Below are positions 25,674-34,657 of a stretch of 64,000 bases of DNA, piece after piece. Made by a program: the position numbers and the translations under genes. The notes below the pieces were generated by a model. It was not told the DNA's origin, did no database searches, and saw only the letters and a list, made by a program, of their open reading frames with translations. How positions within the stretch are numbered: position 1 is the stretch's first letter; each line of letters opens with the position of its first letter. Where the stretch lies: NCBI RefSeq assembly GCF_003075455.1, contig NZ_QDAE01000009.1, positions 1-64,000 on the forward strand. The letters are read 5' to 3'. The stretch comes from Arthrobacter sp. Bz4. Its GTDB lineage: Bacteria > Actinomycetota > Actinomycetes > Actinomycetales > Micrococcaceae.

Positions 25674-26642
25674 TCAGCGTACCCGGAGCGCCCGTCTCGG
25701 CCAGGGCAAGGTGGTCAGCACAATGGCGATGAGGGTGAGGATGGGGCCCGCCACGGTGGCGAGTTCCACCACGGTGCCCGGGGTCGGGAAGACCAGGTCG
25801 AGGGCCAGGGAACCGACCAGCTGGCCTGCGATCATCCCCAGACCGGTGAGCAGGACGCCGAGGCTCCGGACCAGCACCGCTCCCAGCCCGATGAAGACGC
25901 ATCCCAGCGGGCCGCCGAGGTAATACCACCACTCGGTGGGCAGGGCCGCGCCCGGCCCGGCGATGAGAATTTTGATCAGCCAGGCGAGCAGCAGGACCGA
26001 CGCCCCGGAGATGAAATTGATCAGGGTGGCGATGATTGGGGTCCCATAGTGAACCGACGCGGTGCCATTCATGGCCTGTTGGAAGCTGATGAGGAATCCG
26101 GCCAGGATTGGCAGCAGCACCGGTATCAGCCAGCTGCTGAGGTCGCCGGTGGCACCGAACCGGGGTGACACCGCCCAGACCACGGCAGCGACGGCGAGCG
26201 CCGTGCCAATCAATCGCATCACGGTCAGCGGTCGTTTCCCTGCCGGCCCGATGCCTGCACGGTCGGCGAGCAGGCCGCTGAGGGTCTGGCCCATCACTGC
26301 CGCTACCGTGAAGAGCGCCACCCCCAGAACACCGATGGTCAGGGACTGGGAGAAAACAAAGAACGCGCCGATGGTGCCAGCGGCAAGATAGATGGGCGGG
26401 AACCGCCGCTCCCGCACCGAGGGAAGTATCTGCCGGAAACCGGCCCGCCCCCGCGGCAGCACGAGGGTGATGATCACCATCAGGACGAGGCCGGTGCTGA
26501 AGCTGACCAGCGCTGCGGCAACCCCATCGTTGAGGTGTGTGCCGAGGGCGCCGTTGATTCTCCCCTGCAGGGGAATTGCCACGCCGGCTGAGACGGCGAG
26601 CAGCAGGCCGAGGAACAGGGGAAGCCGGGGGTGGTGTGACAC
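25674..26642 (-). CDS. DMT-family transporter, YdcZ/DUF606 type
   Basis: A 322-residue protein made of two YdcZ-like repeats of about five helices each. The first opens LPLFLGLLLAVSAGVAIPLQGRINGALGT, and the second contains ILAGFLISFQQAMNGTASVHYG, both with the family's conserved Asn-Gly turn. Transport substrates of this family are mostly unknown. The start is GTG at 26642; no better start is seen. The 240-base gap upstream of glyS (25431-25673) holds no gene. Confidence 0.85.
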   Translation of the reverse strand: MSHHPRLPLFLGLLLAVSAGVAIPLQGRINGALGTHLNDGVAAALVSFSTGLVLMVIITLVLPRGRAGFRQILPSVRERRFPPIYLAAGTIGAFFVFSQSLTIGVLGVALFTVAAVMGQTLSGLLADRAGIGPAGKRPLTVMRLIGTALAVAAVVWAVSPRFGATGDLSSWLIPVLLPILAGFLISFQQAMNGTASVHYGTPIIATLINFISGASVLLLAWLIKILIAGPGAALPTEWWYYLGGPLGCVFIGLGAVLVRSLGVLLTGLGMIAGQLVGSLALDLVFPTPGTVVELATVAGPILTLIAIVLTTLPWPRRALRVR

Positions 26643-26747
26643 CCATTGATCCTATGGCAGGCTGGCCCGCGCCCTGGGACCAGTCGAACGGATGAAGAGA
26701 TTCGGAGCCATGCCGCTGAGACCGGCAGGGTCGGGCAGAATGGAGCC

Positions 26748-27008
26748 ATGAACCAATCCCCAGAAAGCGACCCGACCGTCGGCCACACCATCCCCATTAC
26801 TGATGACATGATCCGGCTGGGTCAGCTGCTGAAGCTATCCAATCTCGCTGAGGACGGCGCGCAGGCCAAGGTGCTGGTGGATAACGGCCTAGTGAAAGTC
26901 AACGGGGCCATCGAGGAGCGCCGCGGCGCGCAGCTCCATCCAGGCGACGTGGTAACCGTGAATGGCGCCTCGGTCACTATCACCCGTGAGACCGCTAACG
27001 GCGGTTAG
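26748..27008 (+). CDS. small S4-domain RNA-binding protein
   Basis: An 86-residue protein consisting of one S4 RNA-binding domain: IRLGQLLKLSNLAEDGAQAK, then VLVDNGLVKVNG and a GDVVTVNG turn. It resembles YbcJ/RqcP-like stand-alone S4 proteins, which bind structured RNA or ribosomes; the exact role is not known. I chose the ATG at 26748, because the frame open upstream (26646) is not protein-like. Its 3' end overlaps the convergent hydrolase gene by 14 bases. Confidence 0.85.
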   Translation: MNQSPESDPTVGHTIPITDDMIRLGQLLKLSNLAEDGAQAKVLVDNGLVKVNGAIEERRGAQLHPGDVVTVNGASVTITRETANGG

Positions 27009-27705
27009 GCTGCGGTTCAATCCCGAAAACTGTCAGCTCGAGGAATTCCTTGACGTGGGCAAGCTCACGCATGCTGATGCTGTGGGCGATGCCCGCATAC
27101 AGCACCTTGGTGAGGTTCGTGTGTGCGACAGCCCAGCGGTGAGTGAATTCAATCCGGTCGGGAGTAATCACCGGATCCTCCTGATCGCGCCCCCAGAAGA
27201 GCGGCACCGGGTGCGCTGCGGCGTCGTCGTCATTGAAGAACTGGCTGCCCTCGGCTGGCACCACAAACCCTGAGAGCCCGACGACGGCGGTGAAGTCGCG
27301 GGGGCGGTGACGCAGCAGGGTGGTGGCGACGGCCATTCCCATGGAGAAGCCGAGCAGGGACACGCTGGTATGCCCGGCTTTCACCGAGTCGAGCCAGCCG
27401 GCTACGTTGGCGACGGTGTCGGTCACCAGATCCACCGAGTATCCGGTGTCCTGGGTGAGGGGGAACCAGGTGAACCCTGGCCCCATCGCGTGGGGGGCCC
27501 GCACGGAGGCGACCGTGAGGTTGGGCGGCAGATGGTCGACTAAGCCCATGAGGTCTTCCTCATTGGCAAGATGTCCGTGGAACATGACGAGCAGGGCGGT
27601 GCCCTCGCGTTCCGCCGCGGGGCGCGACCACAGGACCACGGGATCCCAGGCAGGCGCGGTGGCGTGATCGGCGGCTGGCAGGTGGGGTGATTCCGAAAGA
27701 GTCAT
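26995..27705 (-). CDS. alpha/beta hydrolase, carboxylesterase/phospholipase type
   Basis: A 236-residue serine hydrolase of the YpfH/carboxylesterase subgroup. VMFHGHLANEEDLMGLVDHL is the oxyanion strand, GFSMGMAVATTLL near residue 121 the nucleophile elbow, and the late Asp (WGRDQEDPVITPDR) and His (YAGIAHSISMRE) complete the triad. It is small, soluble and has no signal peptide. It overlaps the S4 gene tail-to-tail by 14 bases and is divergent from the SGNH hydrolase. Confidence 0.88.
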   Translation of the reverse strand: MTLSESPHLPAADHATAPAWDPVVLWSRPAAEREGTALLVMFHGHLANEEDLMGLVDHLPPNLTVASVRAPHAMGPGFTWFPLTQDTGYSVDLVTDTVANVAGWLDSVKAGHTSVSLLGFSMGMAVATTLLRHRPRDFTAVVGLSGFVVPAEGSQFFNDDDAAAHPVPLFWGRDQEDPVITPDRIEFTHRWAVAHTNLTKVLYAGIAHSISMRELAHVKEFLELTVFGIEPQPNRR

Positions 27706-27766
27706 TGACCTAGTCTTTCACGCGCGGAGGGTCGCGTTCAGTATCGGTCTGTAACAGGATAGAAGG

Positions 27767-28642
27767 ATGAACCGGAACCTGTACCCGACGCCCGACACCC
27801 CGGCCGATCCTCACGACAGCATGCCAGAGAGCAGCGTGGCGAACAGTATCCCGCATCCGTGGACCCGCTATGTTGCCCTCGGTGACTCATTCACCGAGGG
27901 CATTGGTGACCCGAATCCCGAGAGCGTGGGCGGCAACAGGGGGTGGGCCGACCGGGTCGCCGAAGAACTCAGCAGGAGCCGGGAGGATTTCGCGTATGCC
28001 AACCTCGCCGTTCGTGGCCGGCTGCTGCACCAGATCGTGGACCAGCAGGTTGCACCGGCTTTGGCCTTGAAGCCGGACCTGATCACCATCTCGGCCGGCG
28101 GCAACGACCTGATCCGGCCGGGTGGCGACCCGGACCAGCTGGCGGCCCGGCTGGACGGTGCCGTTGAGGCGCTCAGCGCGGATCAGGCGACGGTGGTCTT
28201 GTTCGCTGGCCCCGACGCGCGAGATTCGGTGCTGGGCAACTTCAGGTCCAGGACCGCAATTTTCAACGAAAACCTGAGGATCATCGCCGCCCGGCATGAC
28301 GCGCTGATCGCAGACATGTGGGCGCTCCGGCAGCTGGTGAACCCGCAGATGTGGGATGGAGACCGGTTGCACTTTTCCCCGCTGGGTCATCACACCATTG
28401 CCATGATGGTGCTGGAAACCCTCGCGGTACCCCATTCCCTGACACCGCTCGAACCGCAACCGCTGCCCCATCAGAGCTGGCGCGCCGCGCGGACGGAGGA
28501 CCTGGTGTGGGCGAAGGTGTATTTCGTCCCCTGGGTGCTGCGCCGGCTCCGCCGCCAGTCCTCGGGCGACGGGGTGCTGGCGAAAAGGCCCGATGCCGCT
28601 CCGATCTTTGGCCCCGGGATGCCCCCCGGCGTCGGCGGCTAA
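27767..28642 (+). CDS. SGNH/GDSL hydrolase
   Basis: A 291-residue esterase-type enzyme. Block I is ALGDSFTEGIGDP near residue 39 (nucleophile Ser), block II has the Gly of NLAVRGRLL, block III is SAGGNDL near 107, and block V is DRLHFSPLGHH near 205 with the catalytic Asp and His. The C-terminal 70 residues are basic and Pro-rich. There is no signal peptide, so it is probably cytoplasmic. The ATG at 27767 follows AGAAGG closely; an ATG at 27821 is an alternative. Confidence 0.9.
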   Translation: MNRNLYPTPDTPADPHDSMPESSVANSIPHPWTRYVALGDSFTEGIGDPNPESVGGNRGWADRVAEELSRSREDFAYANLAVRGRLLHQIVDQQVAPALALKPDLITISAGGNDLIRPGGDPDQLAARLDGAVEALSADQATVVLFAGPDARDSVLGNFRSRTAIFNENLRIIAARHDALIADMWALRQLVNPQMWDGDRLHFSPLGHHTIAMMVLETLAVPHSLTPLEPQPLPHQSWRAARTEDLVWAKVYFVPWVLRRLRRQSSGDGVLAKRPDAAPIFGPGMPPGVGG

Positions 28643-28656
28643 GCCCTGGTCACTCA

Positions 28657-29790
28657 CTAGTGATCGGTGTAGAAGGCTTCCCGCAGGCGTTGATCGAGCT
28701 GGTGGATCTCGGTCAGGAAGGCGTCGTGGCCGATCGGTGAGACGATCGTGTGGACGGGCACCTCCCCCGGCAAGGCCTGTGCCAGGGTGTGGGACTGGCT
28801 GGGGAAATACAACCGGTCCGAGTCAACCGCTGCGATGAAGAACTCGGCGGTGGCATCCCGCAAGGCCAGGTGCAGGGGACCGCGGTCCCGGCCGGCATCA
28901 TGCCCCATGAGTGCTTCGGTCAGCACCAGATAGCTGTTGGCGTCGAACCGTTCCACCAGCTTGCTGGCTTGATGGTCAAGGTAGCTTTCCACCTGAAATC
29001 TGCCCCGGGCTGCCGGGTCCGACGAGCCGAAGGGTGTCTCAGCACCCTGTGCCGCCCGACCGAAGCGGTGCTCCAGCTCCGGCTCGGACCGGTAGGTGAT
29101 GTGGGCGATGCGCCGGGCCAGCCCGAGCCCGGCAACCGGGCCTGTGCCCGGGTAGTAGTCCCCCGCGGCGAATCCCGGGTCCAACCGGATAGCCTGCAGC
29201 TGCGCCTGGGCGAAGGCAATCTGCTCTGCCGAGCTTGCGGCAGTGCAGGCGATGACTGCGCACCGTTCGACCCGCTCCGGGCACACCAGAGCCCACTCCA
29301 GGGCCCTCGCGCCGCCGAGCGACCCCCCGATCACCGAGTGCCACCGATCGATTCCGAGCGCATCAGCCAGGAGGGCCTCGGCCCGGACCGAATCCCTGAC
29401 CGTGAGGTAGGGAAATCGGGAGCCCCAGGGGACGCCGTCGGGGTCCGCTGACGCAGGTCCGGTGGAGCCATAGCAGCCGCCGAGCATATTGATGGATACG
29501 ACAAAATACCTGGTGGTGTCGATGGTTTTGCCGGGGCCCACCAGCTGGTCCCACCAACCGTCTTCGGTCGAATCGCCGCGGGCAACATGGGAGCTGCCGG
29601 TCAGTGCATGCTGAATCAGGACGGCATTGGACCCATCGTCGTTGAGGGTGCCCCAGGTTTCATAGGCGAGCGTAACCTCGGGCAGGTGCCCCCCGGTTTC
29701 ACAGGTGAAGGGGCCCAGACCGAGTGAGCGGACGACGCCGTCAGGTGTCACCTGGGCCCGGTCCTGTTGTGCGGTGTGAATAGTTGTCAC
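28657..29790 (-). CDS. metX: homoserine O-acetyltransferase
   Basis: A 377-residue alpha/beta-hydrolase-fold enzyme that acetylates homoserine with acetyl-CoA, the first committed step of methionine synthesis here. VTLAYETWGTLN and LIQHALTGSSH are typical MetX segments. The catalytic Ser lies in VIGGSLGGARALEW near residue 148, the Asp in the AVDSDRLYFPSQS segment, and the His in SPIGHDAFL near 355. I chose the GTG at 29790 because GAGGTGGG precedes it and upstream codons fall in the SAM riboswitch region. The riboswitch predicts repression when S-adenosylmethionine is abundant. Confidence 0.94.
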   Translation of the reverse strand: MTTIHTAQQDRAQVTPDGVVRSLGLGPFTCETGGHLPEVTLAYETWGTLNDDGSNAVLIQHALTGSSHVARGDSTEDGWWDQLVGPGKTIDTTRYFVVSINMLGGCYGSTGPASADPDGVPWGSRFPYLTVRDSVRAEALLADALGIDRWHSVIGGSLGGARALEWALVCPERVERCAVIACTAASSAEQIAFAQAQLQAIRLDPGFAAGDYYPGTGPVAGLGLARRIAHITYRSEPELEHRFGRAAQGAETPFGSSDPAARGRFQVESYLDHQASKLVERFDANSYLVLTEALMGHDAGRDRGPLHLALRDATAEFFIAAVDSDRLYFPSQSHTLAQALPGEVPVHTIVSPIGHDAFLTEIHQLDQRLREAFYTDH

Positions 29791-29844
29791 TGGTATCGCC
29801 CACCTCGGAATCCGCGCTTGCGCCGGACACCCTGTCCGCCGCCT

Positions 29845-29944
29845 GGTCGTCACCCGGGGCACCCCACCGCGAAGGAGGGTTGCCGTCCAGCAAGCCGGGG
29901 CTTGGTGGAGCGGGGTGTTCCGCTCCGTGCTGGCACTCGTGACC
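29845..29944 (-). promoter_or_regulatory. SAM-IV-type riboswitch before metX
   Basis: On the minus strand the leader reads GGTCACGAGTGCCAGC, then CCCCGGCTTGCTGG, then CGGCAACCCTCC, GCGGTGGGGTGCCCC and GGGTGACGACC. These are the conserved blocks of the actinobacterial SAM-IV class, with the outer stem GGTCAC/GTGACGACC closing the fold. A small hairpin (CGGACA/TGTCCG) and the metX ribosome site follow within about 50 bases, so control of translation start is likely. Confidence 0.9.
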
Positions 29945-30061
29945 TGTTCCTAGATAACCCGAAAACGCAGCTTCGACGCAAATATGTGAACGTCCGTGTA
30001 TCTGAACGTCCGTGGCAAGAAAGACCCTGATCTACCCCCAGCAGCCCGATAAGCTTGCGCC

Positions 30062-30490
30062 ATGCGGATCCGCCCAATCGATCTCGTCGATGTATTTGTC
30101 TACCTCGTCGTCCTGGGTCTGTTCATTCAACTGTTTCCCGCGGTGATTTCCGAGACGTTCACCCTGGCGTTGCTGACCGCTGCGCTGCTGAAGCTGGTGC
30201 TCGAACTGGTGATGCGGGTGAAGAAGGCCCTGTTGACCCGCGTCCGTACGGCTGAGCGGGTTCTCCCCCGGGTGATCAATGGTGGGGCCCTGCTGCTGGT
30301 GCTTCCCGGAAGCAAACTCCTGGTGCTCCAGCTGGTGGCGTTCCTCTTCGGCGATGCGGTGTACCTGGGTGGCTTCTTCCAGGTCACGGCGCTGATCATC
30401 GTTCTGATGGCTGCCCGGGGTGGCGTGAGACGCTTTTTCGTCGGTAAGGGTCCCCTAAGTCGAGACACAGATCACAAAGTGCCAAACTAG
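30062..30490 (+). CDS. small integral membrane protein, unknown
   Basis: A 142-residue protein with three or four hydrophobic segments (about 8-28, 32-50, 72-92 and 98-118) and a basic loop (MRVKKALLTRVRTAER) between the second and third. I do not recognise the family. The ATG at 30062 is the first in frame. It is followed after four bases by the VOC-family gene, so the two probably form an operon. The short gap upstream separates it from the divergent riboswitch/metX unit. Confidence 0.75.
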   Translation: MRIRPIDLVDVFVYLVVLGLFIQLFPAVISETFTLALLTAALLKLVLELVMRVKKALLTRVRTAERVLPRVINGGALLLVLPGSKLLVLQLVAFLFGDAVYLGGFFQVTALIIVLMAARGGVRRFFVGKGPLSRDTDHKVPN

Positions 30491-30494
30491 GGCC

Positions 30495-31136
30495 ATGCGC
30501 TTGGACCATGTCTCATATGCTTGTGAACCCGACGGCCTCGTAGCAACTGCGGGGAGGATCGCCGATGCCCTCGGCGTCGACCCGGTGAAGGGTGGTGTGC
30601 ATCCCCGCTTCGGCACCAGGAACATGATTTTCCCGATGTTGAACGGTCAATATCTCGAAGTTGTTGAGGTGCTGAACCACCCGGCTTCCGACAAAGCTCC
30701 CTTCGGCCAGGCGGTTCGCGCCCGGTCCGAGGCTGGCGGCGGCTGGATGGGTTGGTGTGTTGCTGTGGATGATCTGGCCCCCTTCGAGGAACGCCTCGGT
30801 CGTAGCGCCGTCCCGGGCAACCGCAAATTTCCTGACGGTCAGGAGCTCACCTGGCAGCAGATTGGCATCAAGGGGCTGATCGCTGATCCCCAGGTCCCCT
30901 ATATGTTGCGGTGGGACGACGGTACTGAGGCCCTGCACCCCTCACAGGCCCGACCCGCTACAGTGCGCCTCGATTCGCTGACCATTGCAGGGTCCCCCGA
31001 CCGGATTGCTGAATGGCTGGGCACGCCGGCGACCGAGCCGCTCGATGAGGTTGTTGTGCAGTGGGTGGCACCCAATGGCACTCCCGGCATCATGTCCGTG
31101 ACTTTCCAGACTGCCAACGGCCTGGTGGAAATCTAA
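30495..31136 (+). CDS. VOC-superfamily (glyoxalase-like) protein
   Basis: A 213-residue protein starting MRLDHVSYACEPDGLVAT, the metal-site His of the first VOC half, followed by NMIFPMLNGQYLEVVEVLNH, where Glu may be a second ligand. The second half (VRLDSLTIAGSPDRIAEWLG) is more degenerate. VOC folds include dioxygenases, isomerases and resistance proteins; no specific reaction can be assigned. It is probably co-transcribed with the small membrane protein upstream and converges with the CPBP gene. Confidence 0.82.
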   Translation: MRLDHVSYACEPDGLVATAGRIADALGVDPVKGGVHPRFGTRNMIFPMLNGQYLEVVEVLNHPASDKAPFGQAVRARSEAGGGWMGWCVAVDDLAPFEERLGRSAVPGNRKFPDGQELTWQQIGIKGLIADPQVPYMLRWDDGTEALHPSQARPATVRLDSLTIAGSPDRIAEWLGTPATEPLDEVVVQWVAPNGTPGIMSVTFQTANGLVEI

Positions 31137-31177
31137 CTGCACCCTTTCGTGTGACCGGCCGACAAGTCGCCACGCGA

Positions 31178-31987
31178 CTAGTCGCCGATACCAATCGCCG
31201 ATCCAAAGAGGGCGAAGCCTACAAACCCGGCGATATCGAGCAGGGCGTGGGCGATGACCAGGGGCATCACCCGTTTGGTCCGGGTGTAGGCATATCCAAA
31301 GATCAGACCCATCAGGACATTGCCGATAAACGGCCCGAAGCCCTGATACAGGTGGTAGCTGCCCCGGAGCAGGGCACTGGTGATGATAATGACCGGCATT
31401 GACCAGCCCAGCTGCTTCAGCCGGTGAAACAGGTATCCCACCACAATGACCTCTTCGACCACTGCGTGACGCAGCGCCGAGAGAATCAGGACGGGCACGG
31501 TCCACCAGTAGGCGTCGAGCGCAGCGGGCTCGATTGCCGTCGTGATCCCCAGCGCACGCCCCGCCGCGTAGACGCCGAGCGTGCCGACCCCGATGACCAT
31601 CGCCAGGCCGAACCCCAGGCCGAAATCGACCCGTGGCCGGCTGAAAGTGAATCCCAGGGTGCGGAACGCCGACTTTCCCGGTTCCGTCAGGAGGAATAGC
31701 ACCAGGAACACCGGAACCAGCGCGAAGAAGATGCCGAGCAGCTGGTAGGTGAGGTCGAAGTACTGGCGGTCATTCAGGACCGGATTCAGCCGGGTGGTCT
31801 GCGCAGCGAGCGGCGCCTGGCTGAGCTTGTCGAGCAGGTTGACCACCGCGTAGACAGCCGATTGCCCGAGGGAAAGTCCGAGCACAATCGCTATCTCGGC
31901 GGTGATCCGCCGACGTTGGACGGGGGCCGACCGGTTGACATCGTCCGGCGTCGACGTCGTGGACGCCTTGGGTATCTCGGTGGACAT
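31178..31987 (-). CDS. CPBP-family intramembrane protease-like protein
   Basis: A 269-residue polytopic membrane protein with about eight helices and an abortive-infection/CAAX-protease (CPBP) core. VVEEVIVVGYLFHRL near residue 180 carries the EE motif, RGSYHLYQGFGPFIGN the second motif His, and IAHALLDIAGF the third motif His. The usual Arg/Gly after EE (EExxxR) is Val-Gly here, a variant. The family cleaves or modifies prenylated or small membrane proteins in other organisms; its role here is unknown. I chose the ATG at 31987 behind AGGA; an ATG at 31996 is close upstream. Confidence 0.85.
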   Translation of the reverse strand: MSTEIPKASTTSTPDDVNRSAPVQRRRITAEIAIVLGLSLGQSAVYAVVNLLDKLSQAPLAAQTTRLNPVLNDRQYFDLTYQLLGIFFALVPVFLVLFLLTEPGKSAFRTLGFTFSRPRVDFGLGFGLAMVIGVGTLGVYAAGRALGITTAIEPAALDAYWWTVPVLILSALRHAVVEEVIVVGYLFHRLKQLGWSMPVIIITSALLRGSYHLYQGFGPFIGNVLMGLIFGYAYTRTKRVMPLVIAHALLDIAGFVGFALFGSAIGIGD

Positions 31988-32017
31988 GCCAGCCATCCTA
32001 GTGGGCGATCCTTGGGG

Positions 32018-32818
32018 CTAGTCGGCACCCAGCTTCGGGGCGACGATAACGGTGGTCCCATGCTCTTCGAACGACCGCCGCTGAGCGGCGGTGATTCCTG
32101 AGTCGGTGATCAGATTGCTGAAGGTGTAGCCGGTCATGGTCGCGAAGCATCGGGTGCCGATCTTCGACGAGTCCGCGACAACGTAGGCCTTGGCGGCGCG
32201 TTTGGCGACCATTGCGTTGACCGCGGCTTCACCCTCGTCGCTGATGGTGGGCCCGACGACCGGGTCCAGCCCGTTGACTCCGACAAACGCCAGGTCGAGG
32301 GCCACCCGCTGCAGCACCGCGTCAGCATACGAACCCACCAGTTCATAGGAGCGGGGGTTGACGATGCCACCGGTGACCATGATTTTGAAGTTGGGCCGGA
32401 CAGCGAGCTGGGCTGCAATGTTGATGGCGTTGGTGACGACGGTGAGCGTTGGCTTGTTTGACGGTTCCATCAGGTCGCTGCGTTTGCTGAGCGCCGAGGC
32501 GATTGCCGTGCTGGTGGTCCCGCCGCAGAGCCCGATCACCGCTCCCTTGGGGATGAGGTCGCTTGCGGCCTGCGCGATCGCACGCTTCTCCTCGGCGTGG
32601 ACGTCCTTGTTGTAGCGCCCGGGCAGATCGTAGGCGACGGTTTCGATGGTGGCCCCACCGTGTGTGCGGGTCAGCAACCGCTGCTCCGCGAGGCTGTCCA
32701 GGTCCCGCCGGGCGGTGGCCGGTGAGACTTTGAGCTTGCTGACTATTTCGTCGACTTCCACCTGGGTGGCTTCGGAGAGTAGGTCAAGGATGGCGCTGAG
32801 CCGTTCCGCGCGTTTCAT
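32018..32818 (-). CDS. DeoR/GlpR-family sugar-phosphate-responsive repressor
   Basis: A 266-residue regulator. The N-terminal winged helix is KRAERLSAILDLLSEATQVE, then EIVSKLKVSPATARRDLDSL. The C-terminal DeoRC effector domain has VIGLCGGTTSTAIASAL near residue 94 and DLAFVGVNGLDP near 176, the sugar-phosphate pocket. It is the last gene of the SIS-ROK-PfkB-aldolase run and overlaps the aldolase by 4 bases, so it is an autoregulated local repressor, probably of this operon and the divergent importer. It is AgaR-like in context. Confidence 0.9.
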   Translation of the reverse strand: MKRAERLSAILDLLSEATQVEVDEIVSKLKVSPATARRDLDSLAEQRLLTRTHGGATIETVAYDLPGRYNKDVHAEEKRAIAQAASDLIPKGAVIGLCGGTTSTAIASALSKRSDLMEPSNKPTLTVVTNAINIAAQLAVRPNFKIMVTGGIVNPRSYELVGSYADAVLQRVALDLAFVGVNGLDPVVGPTISDEGEAAVNAMVAKRAAKAYVVADSSKIGTRCFATMTGYTFSNLITDSGITAAQRRSFEEHGTTVIVAPKLGAD

Positions 32819-33699
32819 CCCGCTGGCCCGTTCCCGTTGATGGTGGCTGCCGCAGCGACCGGGCCGGCAGTAGCGAAGAGGGTGAGCAGGCGTGCGGTTT
32901 CCGATTCGATGGCAGCACGCCCGGCCCCGATATACTTCCGCGGGTCGACGATTGTCGGATTGTGGTCCAGGTACAGGCGAACGGCCCGGGTGGAGAGACT
33001 GTTCAGGTGCGTGGAGACATTGATTTTGGTCATCCCGGCCCGGATCGCTGCAGCGATAACGTCGTCAGAAACCCCAGACGACCCGTGCAGGACCAGCGGC
33101 ACATCGAGCACTGAGTTCAGGGCCGCGATCAGGACCAGGTCCAGTTCGGCGCTGCGCTGAGTCATCGCGTGGGAGGAGCCGACGGCGACGGCGAGCGCGT
33201 CGACACCCGTGGCGGCCACAAAGGCGGCGGCCTCCCCCGGGTCCGTCCTGACGCCCGGCGCGTGAGCGCCGTCCTTTCCGCCGACCTTGCCGAGTTCGGC
33301 TTCCACATACACGCCGCGTTCCCGGGCGTAGGTGGCCACGCGGGTGGTGGTGGCAACATTCTCGTCGAAGTCCAGGGCGGCGCCGTCGTACATCACCGAT
33401 CCGAAGCCCAGGTCCACCGCGGCGAACGCCAGCTCAGGATCTTCAGCGTGATCCAGATGCACTGCGACCGGCACCAGGGCGGCGCGGGCGATGGCAAGGG
33501 TGGCGAGAGCGATCGGTTCCAGCCTGCGGTGGTAGTTGACGCAGTTCTCGGAAATTTGGAGAATCACGGGCAGCCCCGCCGCTTCGGCCCCGGCTACCAG
33601 CGCCTCGGCGGTTTCCAGCTGGATGACGTTGAACGCGCCAATCCCGGTTCCCGCGGCTGTAGCCGCAGCCATCAGTTCGCCTGTCGGTGTGAGGGTCAT
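32815..33699 (-). CDS. class II ketose-bisphosphate aldolase (tagatose-bisphosphate type)
   Basis: A 294-residue zinc-dependent class II aldolase of the KbaY/GatY/FbaA family, which splits a ketohexose bisphosphate into dihydroxyacetone phosphate and an aldehyde. AFNVIQLETAEA, VAVHLDHAEDPEL (zinc His and catalytic Asp) near residue 85, VEAELGKVGG near 135, VGSSHAMT near 180 and LVLHGSSGVSDD near 210 are the family blocks. I chose the ATG at 33699, which gives the normal N-terminus and overlaps the upstream kinase stop (ATGA). Context favours tagatose-1,6-bisphosphate over fructose-1,6-bisphosphate. Confidence 0.88.
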   Translation of the reverse strand: MTLTPTGELMAAATAAGTGIGAFNVIQLETAEALVAGAEAAGLPVILQISENCVNYHRRLEPIALATLAIARAALVPVAVHLDHAEDPELAFAAVDLGFGSVMYDGAALDFDENVATTTRVATYARERGVYVEAELGKVGGKDGAHAPGVRTDPGEAAAFVAATGVDALAVAVGSSHAMTQRSAELDLVLIAALNSVLDVPLVLHGSSGVSDDVIAAAIRAGMTKINVSTHLNSLSTRAVRLYLDHNPTIVDPRKYIGAGRAAIESETARLLTLFATAGPVAAAATINGNGPAG

Positions 33700-34657
33700 G
33701 CGCGGGACTCCTGCTCGGGTAGGTGATGCTGGGTGACGGTGACTGCCGGTTCCAGGTCCGGGTAGCTGGGGTGCAACTCGCCGGCGGCTGGCATCAGGAC
33801 CGCGGCGGCCGACCACGCAACGGCGAGCCGCAGCAGGGTTTCCGCGGAGGTGATGCCGGCAGCGAGTACGACGGCGAGCGCCGCTACCGCCGCATCCCCG
33901 GCCCCCGTCGGGTTGCCGTCCACCCGGGGTAGCGACGCCTGCTGGGGTGGTTGTCCCGTCCGGTACAGGTACATGCCGGCCTCGGCGCAGCTGACCACTA
34001 CGGTTCCCGCGCCGCGGTCCAGCAACATCTGGGCGCCGTCGGCAATGGTTGCCGCTCCGGTCGCTTCCAGAAGTTCATGGTGGTTGGGTTTCAGCACATC
34101 GGCACCAGCGTCAGCCGCGGTCAGGAGGCAATGCCGGAGGTGTCGATGATGCACGGAATTCCGTGCGCTTGTGCCTGGCGGACCAGCGCTGGATAAAAAT
34201 CGGCTGGCGCTCCCTCTGGCAGGCTGCCGGCTCCCACGAGCACCCCGGCGCCAGTGAGGTTTTCTTCCACCAGCACACTCAGGGCATTCCACTCGGTGGC
34301 GGCCAGCGGTCGTCCTGCTTCATTGAAGATGCTGGTCTGCCCTGCCTCCCTGTCGACAAAGGCCATGCTCCGCCGGGTGGCCGCCGCCACCTCGGTCAGG
34401 GCGTAAGGCACGCCGCTGGCCGAGAGTTCGGAGCTGAATTCGGCGCCGGCTGTCCCCCCGACGGGCGCCACGGCGAGAGCCGGGTACCCGGTCTGATGCA
34501 CCACTCTTGCCACGTTCAGTCCCTTACCGCCAGCCCGCTGCAGCGGCGCCGAGACGCGGTGGGAGGCTCCGGGAATGAGCCGCGGGACCGCATAGGTCAG
34601 GTCGATGGCCGGGTTCGCGGTCACCGTGAGGACGTGGCCGCGGAGGTGCAGTGTCAT
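33696..34657 (-). pseudogene. PfkB-family sugar-phosphate kinase (tagatose-6-P / 1-PFK type), frameshifted
   Basis: The 5' part encodes VTANPAIDLTYAVPRLIPGA, then RAGGKGLNVARVVHQTGYP and other landmarks of the 1-phosphofructokinase/tagatose-6-phosphate kinase subfamily. It stops at IDTSGIAS (about 34121). The next frame resumes at once with LLTAADAGADVLKPNHHELLE and ends with the PfkB signature DGNPTGAGDAAVAALA, containing the catalytic Asp. Adding one base at about 34128-34136 restores a protein of about 320 residues. Both junctions (ATGA with ROK and with aldolase) are intact. This is either a sequencing error or a recent mutation. The product would phosphorylate tagatose-6-phosphate for the aldolase. 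Confidence 0.85.
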
